From Saprospiraceae bacterium (GTDB taxonomy: Bacteria > Bacteroidota > Bacteroidia > Chitinophagales > Saprospiraceae), in NCBI GenBank assembly GCA_027031185.1, contig JALVEF010000550.1, positions 1 through 19,303 of the forward strand: a stretch of 19,303 nucleotides of DNA, written 5' to 3'. Numbering within the stretch: the stretch's first letter is position 1; each line of letters opens with the position of its first letter. Position numbers and translations under genes: made by a program. The notes below the pieces were generated by a model. That model was not told the origin of the DNA. It did not search any database and worked only from the letters and a program-made list of their open reading frames with translations. Positions 13,690 through 19,303 of this stretch are shown in pieces.

Positions 13690-14307
13690 CTATTTCGTCG
13701 AAATGCTAACGACAAAGTGAAAGTTCTCCCGAAACAATTTGGTAGCAATGGCCAGCAAAATGATACCAAACACCTTCCTGAGCACGTTGACACCACTGCG
13801 CCCCAGGCGGCGGCCCAGCCAGGTAGAGCCACGCAGTACGGCATATACGACAACCATGTTGAGCAAAATGGCAGCCGCTATGTCCACCATTTGATAGCGG
13901 GCACGCAAGGTCAAGATCGTCGTCAGTGTCCCGGCACCGGCGATCAGCGGGAAGGCGATGGGCACAATCGAACTGCCGTTGGCACTAGCCTCCTCCTTGA
14001 ATATCTGTACGCCGACGATCATCTCAAATCCCATCAAAAAAATAATGATGGCACCGGCCACGGCAAAGGACTGTACGTCCACCCCAAACAGCTTGAGCAG
14101 GGACTCTCCAGTAAACAAAAACACCACCATCAGGATCAATGCCACGATGGTCGCCTGCAGCGACTCGATCTTGATACCCTTTTCCTTCATCGCCAGAATA
14201 ATCGGGATAGATCCCAATATGTCAATGACCGAAAAAAGGATCAGTGTCACGGATATGATGTCTCTCAAATGCACGGCTTTCGGTTCTGGTTGTGAAAATG
14301 AATGCAT
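13690..14307 (-). CDS. MarC-family integral membrane protein
   Basis: A 205-residue protein with six predicted membrane helices, the size and layout of the MarC/UPF0056 family. Recognisable parts are FSVIDILGSIPIILAM in the first helix, FLFTGESLLKLFGV, the AVAGAIIIFLMGFEMI helix, IVPIAFPLIAGAGTLTTILTL (the conserved P-L-x-x-G-P/A-G segment) and the last helix before KLFREN. The family's role is not established: the early link to multiple antibiotic resistance was not confirmed, and transport of amino acids or related compounds has been proposed. ATG 14307 gives the normal N-terminus; 14334 adds nine residues. It is monocistronic, convergent with the flippase and divergent from the crotonase. 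The 56-bp gap to the flippase shows no strong terminator. Confidence 0.9.
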   Translation of the reverse strand: MHSFSQPEPKAVHLRDIISVTLILFSVIDILGSIPIILAMKEKGIKIESLQATIVALILMVVFLFTGESLLKLFGVDVQSFAVAGAIIIFLMGFEMIVGVQIFKEEASANGSSIVPIAFPLIAGAGTLTTILTLRARYQMVDIAAAILLNMVVVYAVLRGSTWLGRRLGRSGVNVLRKVFGIILLAIATKLFRENFHFVVSISTK

Positions 14308-14390
14308 AACGCCCAAAGTGCCCGGCGGTTGCACATTTTTCCGCCCAAAAAGCTAAAAAGCTGTTAGTTTTACCCCCCTAAATTGGTATC

Positions 14391-15164
14391 ATGGCATCCA
14401 TACAAGACGGCACCGTCGCGACATATACCGACAAGGGCATCGCCCGCATCACTTTCAGCCATCCGGCTCACAATGCCATGCCCGGAACCCAGCTCAAACG
14501 CCTGGCCGCGGCCATCACTGAAGCCGGCCGTAATCCGGACGTCAAAGTCCTGGTACTGGCTTCCGGTGGCAACCGCACCTTCTGCGCCGGCGCCAGCTTT
14601 GACGAGTTGATGGCCATCCACGACGAGGTGTCCGGCAAAGCCTTTTTTATGGGCTTTGCCAACGTCATCAATGCCATGCGCAAATGCCCCAAGTTCATCA
14701 TCGGCCGCGTCCAGGGCAAGGCGGTCGGCGGCGGTGTCGGCCTGGCATCAGCTACCGATTTCTGTGTCGCCACAAGGTATGCCGCTGTCAAGTTGAGCGA
14801 ATTGGCTATTGGCATCGGACCCTTTGTCGTCGGTCCGGTCGTTGAGCGCAAAATCGGGCGGAGTGCCTTCATGGCGATGTCTATCGCGGCTTCCGAGTGG
14901 TTTGCACCCGAATGGGCGCGAGAGAAAGGCCTTTTTACCCGCATCTTTGACACCACCGAGGAGATGGATGAATACATCCACCAACTGGCCAATCGTCTGG
15001 CCGCTTACAGCCCGGATGCCATGGCCGAATTAAAAAAAGTCTTCTGGTCCGGGACCGAACACTGGGATACACTTTTGCCGGAGAGAGCCGCCATCAGCGG
15101 CCGCCTGGTCTTGTCCCCCTTTACCAAAGACTTTATTGACAGATTTAAAGCCGGACAGTCCTGA
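14391..15164 (+). CDS. Enoyl-CoA hydratase/isomerase (crotonase), possible methylglutaconyl-CoA hydratase
   Basis: A 257-residue crotonase-fold enzyme acting on acyl-CoA thioesters. The oxyanion-hole segments are FCAGASFDEL (64-73) and KAVGGGVGLAS (110-120). The second catalytic glutamate is kept as Glu137 (KLSELAIGIGPF), but the first, normally at GGGxE, is Gly117. Loss of one Glu is usual in crotonases that do not simply hydrate enoyl-CoA. Bacteroidota relatives of this type are often named methylglutaconyl-CoA hydratase (leucine breakdown), which fits the E1 gene 21 bp downstream, but the missing Glu makes that name uncertain. The C-terminal part (WFAPEWAREKGL, FWSGTEHWDTLLPERAAISGRL) is also characteristic of that group. 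It heads a likely operon with E1, DUF502 and perhaps hisS. Confidence 0.9.
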   Translation: MASIQDGTVATYTDKGIARITFSHPAHNAMPGTQLKRLAAAITEAGRNPDVKVLVLASGGNRTFCAGASFDELMAIHDEVSGKAFFMGFANVINAMRKCPKFIIGRVQGKAVGGGVGLASATDFCVATRYAAVKLSELAIGIGPFVVGPVVERKIGRSAFMAMSIAASEWFAPEWAREKGLFTRIFDTTEEMDEYIHQLANRLAAYSPDAMAELKKVFWSGTEHWDTLLPERAAISGRLVLSPFTKDFIDRFKAGQS

Positions 15165-15185
15165 TTGCCTCTAAATCCGTCAACT

Positions 15186-17249
15186 ATGCCCATAACCAAA
15201 CCCAAACCGGTGCCCAAAACTATACTCAAACGCGCTTACGAACTCATGTACACCGCCAAGTGTATGACGGACTTGTATGAGCGCGAAAAGACTACCACGT
15301 CCAAGTACGTCCACGCCACCTCGCGTGGACACGAGGCCATCCAGCTCGCCGTCGGTATGCAACTGTCACCCGCCGACTATGCCTATCCCTATTATCGCGA
15401 CGATGCGATGCTGTTGGCTTTCGGCATGACGCCCTATGAGCTGATGCTCCAGTTGCTCACCAAGCGCAATGACCCCTTTTCCGGGGGGCGGATCTACTAC
15501 GCCCATCCCAGTCTCCGCGAGGCTGACAAGGTCAAGATCCCCTTCCAGTCGTCGGCCACGGGCATGCAGGCCATACCGGCCACCGGTGCGGCATTGGGCT
15601 TGCAGTACAAAGAGCGGACCGGCTTGGCCAAAAAGACAAAAAACAGCCCCCTGGTGCTCTGTTCGCTCGGCGATGCCTCCGTGACCGAAGGCGAAGTCGC
15701 CGAAGCCTTTCAAATGGCCGCCTTGCGCCAACTGCCCATTCTCTATTTGGTCCAAGACAATGGGTGGGATATTTCTGCACATGAAGAAGAAGTCCGTGCC
15801 CAAAACGCTGCCGAATACATTCGGGGCTTCAAGGGCATCAAAGCCTACAGCATTGACGGCACGGACTTTGAACAGGCCTACCGGACGGTGCGCGAGGCTA
15901 TCGCCTACATCCGCAAGGAGCGCCGCCCGGTCTTGCTTCATGCGACGGTACCTTTGCTCAACCATCATACGTCCGGTGTGCGTATGGAGTGGTATCGGGA
16001 CGATTTGGAAAGCCACCGACGGCGTGATCCTTTGCCGCGCCTGCGCAAGCAGCTTGCCACCGCCGGCTTCTCGTCCCAACAGCTAAAGCGTTTGGAGCGG
16101 CGCATTGCCCAAACGGTGGAAGCAGACTTTACGCGTGCCCTGCAAGCGCCGGATCCCACGCCGAAAGACTTATACACCCATCGCCTGGCGCCGACACCGG
16201 TACGTGAAGAGCGCGGCGAGCGCGTCCCACAAGGTGCTGAACACCGGGTCATGGTAGATCATGGCGTGATGGCCGTCAAAGAAATTTTGGAAGCGCATCC
16301 TGAAGCACTGTTGTACGGTCAGGACGTCGGCATTCGTCTGGGAGGTGTCTTCCGTGAAGCGGCCAAACTGGCCGAGCGTTTCGGCACCGAGCGCGTCTTC
16401 AACACGCCAATCGAGGAGGCCTTTATCATCGGCAGTACGGCCGGCATGGCGGCTGTCGGACTCAAGCCGATTGTCGAGATACAATTTGCCGACTACATGT
16501 GGCCCGGCCTCAATCAGCTCTTTACCGAGTTGAGCCGTTCCTATTACCTGTCCAATGGCAAATGGCCGGTGTCCTGTGTGATACGCGTGCCCACGGGTGC
16601 GTACGGCAGCGGCGGGCCTTACCATTCGTCCAGTATGGAGTCGGTTGTCACCAATATCGGCGGTATCAAAGTGGTCTATCCGAGCAATGGCCCTGATCTG
16701 AAAGGCCTGCTCAAGGCGGCATTCGCCGATCCCAATCCGGTCGTTATTTTTGAACACAAGGGATTGTATTGGTCCAAGCTGCCCGGCACCGAACAAGCCG
16801 CCGGCCCGGAACCGGCTGCTGACTATATTATCCCCCTGGGCAAAGGACGCCTGGTATTGTCCCGCGATGCACAAGCCGACAATGCCGTCCTTGTAGTGAC
16901 TTACGGCATGGGGGTTCACTGGGCCCTTCAGGCTGCCGGAGACTTCCCCGGGCAAGTCTCCATATTGGACCTACGCACTTTGGTTCCGATGGATACAGAG
17001 TTGGTTTTTGAGCAGGCGCGCGCCCATGGCAAGGTGTTGGTCGTCACCGAAGAACCACTATACAACAGCTTTGCGCCGGCACTGGCCGGCCGCATCCAGC
17101 AAGAATGTTTTGAACATCTGGACGCGCCCGTTCGTATCTTCGCATCGGAAGATGCACCCGCCATCCCACTCAATGAGAACTTGGAGAAAACGATGATCGG
17201 GAGTGCAGAAAAACTAAAACCGGCCATCCAATCGTTGTTGGCCTACTAA
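15186..17249 (+). CDS. Fused E1 alpha-beta of a 2-oxoacid dehydrogenase (branched-chain type)
   Basis: This thiamine-diphosphate enzyme decarboxylates a 2-oxoacid and passes the acyl group to lipoyl E2; branched-chain oxoacids from Leu, Ile and Val are the likely substrates. The 687 residues hold both subunits in one chain. The alpha half (about 1-340) has the TPP motif LGDASVTEGE (161-170) ending in QDNGW (190-194), after YPYYRDDAMLLA. The beta half (about 357-687) has LYGQDVG, FNTPIEEAFIIGSTAGMAAVG, EIQFADYM, GPYHSSSMES and the C-terminal fold with VVTEEPLYNSFAPALAG. Alpha and beta are normally separate proteins; the fusion is common in Bacteroidota. ATG 15186 is chosen; a TTG at 15165 directly follows the crotonase stop. 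No E2 or E3 gene is present. The DUF502 gene starts 9 bp downstream. Confidence 0.94.
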   Translation: MPITKPKPVPKTILKRAYELMYTAKCMTDLYEREKTTTSKYVHATSRGHEAIQLAVGMQLSPADYAYPYYRDDAMLLAFGMTPYELMLQLLTKRNDPFSGGRIYYAHPSLREADKVKIPFQSSATGMQAIPATGAALGLQYKERTGLAKKTKNSPLVLCSLGDASVTEGEVAEAFQMAALRQLPILYLVQDNGWDISAHEEEVRAQNAAEYIRGFKGIKAYSIDGTDFEQAYRTVREAIAYIRKERRPVLLHATVPLLNHHTSGVRMEWYRDDLESHRRRDPLPRLRKQLATAGFSSQQLKRLERRIAQTVEADFTRALQAPDPTPKDLYTHRLAPTPVREERGERVPQGAEHRVMVDHGVMAVKEILEAHPEALLYGQDVGIRLGGVFREAAKLAERFGTERVFNTPIEEAFIIGSTAGMAAVGLKPIVEIQFADYMWPGLNQLFTELSRSYYLSNGKWPVSCVIRVPTGAYGSGGPYHSSSMESVVTNIGGIKVVYPSNGPDLKGLLKAAFADPNPVVIFEHKGLYWSKLPGTEQAAGPEPAADYIIPLGKGRLVLSRDAQADNAVLVVTYGMGVHWALQAAGDFPGQVSILDLRTLVPMDTELVFEQARAHGKVLVVTEEPLYNSFAPALAGRIQQECFEHLDAPVRIFASEDAPAIPLNENLEKTMIGSAEKLKPAIQSLLAY

Positions 17250-17258
17250 ATCCTTGCT

Positions 17259-17903
17259 ATGGTACGAATGAAGCGACTCCGCCGGTTTGTCAATACCACT
17301 CTTCTGGGGGGCTTTACCATCCTGCTGCCGCTCGCCATTTTCGCCCTGCTTGTGCAGATGCTTATCCGGTTGATCAACCGTGTGCTGTATCCCCTGGCTG
17401 CGCTGTTGCACCAATCGCTGCACGTGGAGATACCGGATATCCTGTATCAGTTCATCGCCTTCGCGCTGGTGATTTTCATCCTGTTTTTGTTGGGGCTTTT
17501 TGTTAGGACGCAGGTTGGCCTGCGTATCTTCGAAGGCATTGAAAACCGCTATCTGGCCAAACTGCCCTTCTATACGGCCATCAAAAAGACGGTGCAGCAA
17601 TTTGTCGGTATCAAGAAGATGCCCTTCTCCGAAGTTGTCCTGGTAGATGCTTACGGCGCAGGCAGTTGGATGACAGGCTTTCTCACGGCTACTCATCCGG
17701 ATGGCTACTATACGGTCTTTGTCCCCACGGCACCCAATCCGACCAACGGCTTCATCTTCCACGTCAGTGAGCAGCAGATCCGCCACTTGCCCGATGTCAA
17801 GACGGAGGACGCCATGCGTACCATCATCGGTATGGGCGTCGGCAGTGAGAAAGTTTTCAAGATCAAGTCCCGTCAGGTGCCACCACCTGACGATGGCGCC
17901 TAA
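17259..17903 (+). CDS. DUF502-family membrane protein
   Basis: A 214-residue protein with two membrane helices (about 15-40, TTLLGGFTILLPLAIFALLV, and about 62-84, LYQFIAFALVIFILFLLGLF) followed by a soluble domain. The family signature is clear: NRYLAKLPFYTAIKKTVQQF, then FSEVVLVDAYGAGSWMTGFLT, YTVFVPTAPNPTNGFIFHV and the C-terminal EDAMRTIIGMGV. The family includes the plant COV/LCV proteins involved in membrane trafficking; its role in bacteria is unknown. The start is ATG 17259, 9 bp after the E1 stop; ATG 17268 is a close alternative. Coupling with E1 looks like operon convenience rather than a shared pathway, though this cannot be proved from sequence. Confidence 0.9.
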   Translation: MVRMKRLRRFVNTTLLGGFTILLPLAIFALLVQMLIRLINRVLYPLAALLHQSLHVEIPDILYQFIAFALVIFILFLLGLFVRTQVGLRIFEGIENRYLAKLPFYTAIKKTVQQFVGIKKMPFSEVVLVDAYGAGSWMTGFLTATHPDGYYTVFVPTAPNPTNGFIFHVSEQQIRHLPDVKTEDAMRTIIGMGVGSEKVFKIKSRQVPPPDDGA

Positions 17904-17944
17904 GCCGGTTTTGCCAAACGGCCTCCTTTTCGGATATTTGCGGA

Positions 17945-19303
17945 ATGAAACCGAGAATACCACAAGGGACCAGAGATTTTTTGCCCGGCCAAATCGCCAA
18001 GCGCAATTTTATTTTCGACACGATTCGCCGGGTGTACGAGTTGTACGGCTACCGGCCGATTGAGACGCCGGCCATGGAGATGCTCTCCACGTTGACCGGC
18101 AAATACGGCGAGGAGGGCGACAAGCTCCTTTTTAAAATTCTCAATAACGGGGATTATCTCAAAGAAGTCCCCGAAGAAGTCTTGTTGTCCAAAGACTCGG
18201 TGGCGTTGATCCCCTTTATCGCCAAGCGCGGGCTTCGCTATGACCTGACCGTGCCTTTCGCGCGCTTTGTCGTGATGAATCAGCACGAACTGTCCTTCCC
18301 ATTCAAGCGATATCAAATCCAACCGGTGTGGCGCGCCGACCGGCCACAAAAAGGACGCTACAGGGAGTTTTATCAATGCGATGCCGATGTCATCGGCTCC
18401 GGTTCACTCCTGTACGAAGCGGAGTTCGTCCAAATTATTGATGAGGTATTCTCCCGATTGCGCATACCCGTCACCATTCACATCAACAACCGGAAAGTCC
18501 TGATGGGCGTGGCCGAAGTGACCGGCATCTCCGACGCGCAATTTGTCGCTATGACAGTGGCTATTGACAAGCTGGACAAGATCGGCAAGCAGGGCGTGCT
18601 CGAGGAGATGATCAAGCGCGACATTCCACAGGACAAGGCCCTGAAAGTGATGGAACTACTCAACACAGATTCCATCGAAGCGCTCGCCGCCAAAATGGAC
18701 GACGGCGGCTCCGACACCGGCCTGCAAGGCGTGGAGGAGTTGCAGACCATTTGGCGCTATCTGGAACACCACGTGCTCAACAATAACCTGAAATTTGACA
18801 TTACGCTGGCGCGTGGACTCAATTACTACACGGGCACCATCTTTGAAGTGACGGCTGACAATGTAGAGATGGGCAGCATTTTGGGAGGCGGCCGGTATGA
18901 CAATCTGACCGGTGTCTTCGGACTGGACGGCTTGTCGGGTGTTGGCATCTCGTTTGGGGCCGAGCGCATCTATGACATTATGGAGACGGCCGGACTGTTT
19001 CCGCCCGGCATCACGAACGACATCAAAGCACTTGTCGTCACCTTCGATGCCCGCGCCCTTGACTATGGCTTCGGCATCGTCTCCGCCCTGCGCAAGGCCG
19101 GTATCCGGGCGGACATCTATCCGGAAGCCGTCAAGATGAAAAAACAAATGAAGTACGCCAATGCGCGTGGTGTGCGCTACGTCATCGTGATCGGTGACAA
19201 TGAGATTGAATCCGGCCAACTTGTCCTTAAAGATATGGAATCCGGAGAGCAGCATGCCTTTACACTGGAGGAGATCATTGCCCGCCTTCAATCGCCGGAG
19301 ACC
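17945..19303 (+). CDS. hisS: Histidyl-tRNA synthetase (3' end cut by window)
   Basis: A class II aminoacyl-tRNA synthetase that attaches histidine to tRNA-His. The open frame runs 453 codons to the window edge without a stop; it already includes most of the C-terminal anticodon-binding domain, so little is missing. N-terminal KPRIPQGTRDFLPG is the typical start. Motif 1 surrounds YGYRPIETPAMEML; GLRYDLTVPFARFV and YQIQPVWRADRPQKGRYREFYQCDAD form motif 2. The histidine-specific segments are LARGLNYYTGTIFEV and GGGRYDNL, and motif 3 is GVGISFGAERIYDIM. The anticodon-binding domain starts near KALVVTFDARA. The gene starts 41 bp after the DUF502 stop, on the same strand, with no terminator between, so it may be read from the upstream operon. 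Confidence 0.97.
   Translation, partial: MKPRIPQGTRDFLPGQIAKRNFIFDTIRRVYELYGYRPIETPAMEMLSTLTGKYGEEGDKLLFKILNNGDYLKEVPEEVLLSKDSVALIPFIAKRGLRYDLTVPFARFVVMNQHELSFPFKRYQIQPVWRADRPQKGRYREFYQCDADVIGSGSLLYEAEFVQIIDEVFSRLRIPVTIHINNRKVLMGVAEVTGISDAQFVAMTVAIDKLDKIGKQGVLEEMIKRDIPQDKALKVMELLNTDSIEALAAKMDDGGSDTGLQGVEELQTIWRYLEHHVLNNNLKFDITLARGLNYYTGTIFEVTADNVEMGSILGGGRYDNLTGVFGLDGLSGVGISFGAERIYDIMETAGLFPPGITNDIKALVVTFDARALDYGFGIVSALRKAGIRADIYPEAVKMKKQMKYANARGVRYVIVIGDNEIESGQLVLKDMESGEQHAFTLEEIIARLQSPET

Noticed and set aside
16170..16955. 261-codon minus-strand open frame inside the E1 gene
   Set aside because: Antisense to conserved E1 beta coding sequence, no recognisable fold or promoter.
17214..17963. 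249-codon minus-strand open frame opposite the DUF502 gene
   Set aside because: Gln/His/Lys-rich sequence typical of an antisense reading of hydrophobic codons; the plus strand has clear family signatures.
1..19303. CRISPR array, phage, integron or transposase genes
   Set aside because: No regularly spaced repeats, recombinase or structural phage genes were found; the inverted repeats are isolated and differ from each other in sequence.

Overview
The window looks like chromosomal DNA of a Bacteroidota bacterium, probably from the Saprospiria/Chitinophagia side. The gene families are typical of that phylum: a DnaB, an RsuA/RluB enzyme with a Lys-rich N-terminus, a fused E1 alpha/beta ketoacid dehydrogenase, a crotonase with the SELAIGIGPF signature, a small RRM protein and a front-end-type desaturase. 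Perfect matches to the Bacteroidota -7 promoter element TAnnTTTG precede several genes, and strong Shine-Dalgarno sites are absent. GC content is moderately high, so long antisense shadow ORFs are common. No phage, plasmid, CRISPR, transposase or biosynthetic cluster was seen; gene content is mainly housekeeping.

Layout. 1-374: gene-free, rich in short inverted repeats, ending in a tRNA promoter. 375-448: a CAU-anticodon tRNA with a very strong terminator. 505-1596 (-): glycerate 2-kinase. 1597-2193: AT-rich gap with DnaA-box-like motifs around a perfect palindrome, a possible replication origin. 2194-4545 (+): dnaB and a 23S/16S pseudouridine synthase with an apparent -1 frameshift near its start. 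4547-5983 (-): MltD-like lytic transglycosylase with LysM repeats. 5984-6552: long gap with a possible mltD leader and a terminator-like hairpin in the leader of the RRM gene. 6553-6843 (+): RRM RNA-binding protein. 6979-9443 (-): probable operon of a TM2/TPR protein, a CBS protein and the heptose epimerase HldD. 9668-9922 (+): rpsT. 10005-10851 (+): 2Fe-2S ferredoxin and CYTH protein. 11 kb (-): fatty acid desaturase. 12146-13633 (+): flippase. 13690-14307 (-): MarC-family protein. 14391-19303 (+): crotonase, fused E1, DUF502 protein and hisS, which runs off the window.

How the parts relate. HldD, the flippase, MltD, the desaturase, MarC and DUF502 point to a Gram-negative envelope with heptose-containing glycans. 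The crotonase/E1 pair fits branched-chain amino acid (leucine) breakdown. dnaB, the pseudouridine synthase, rpsT, hisS and the tRNA are replication and translation genes.

The least explained signals are non-coding. Three perfect 20-21 bp palindromes of unrelated sequence share the centre CGCCCG (or its complement). One of them lies inside the DnaA-box-like cluster. The frameshift at an A5 tract and the two leader hairpins also deserve checking. I did not find convincing evidence of a wholly new protein system.
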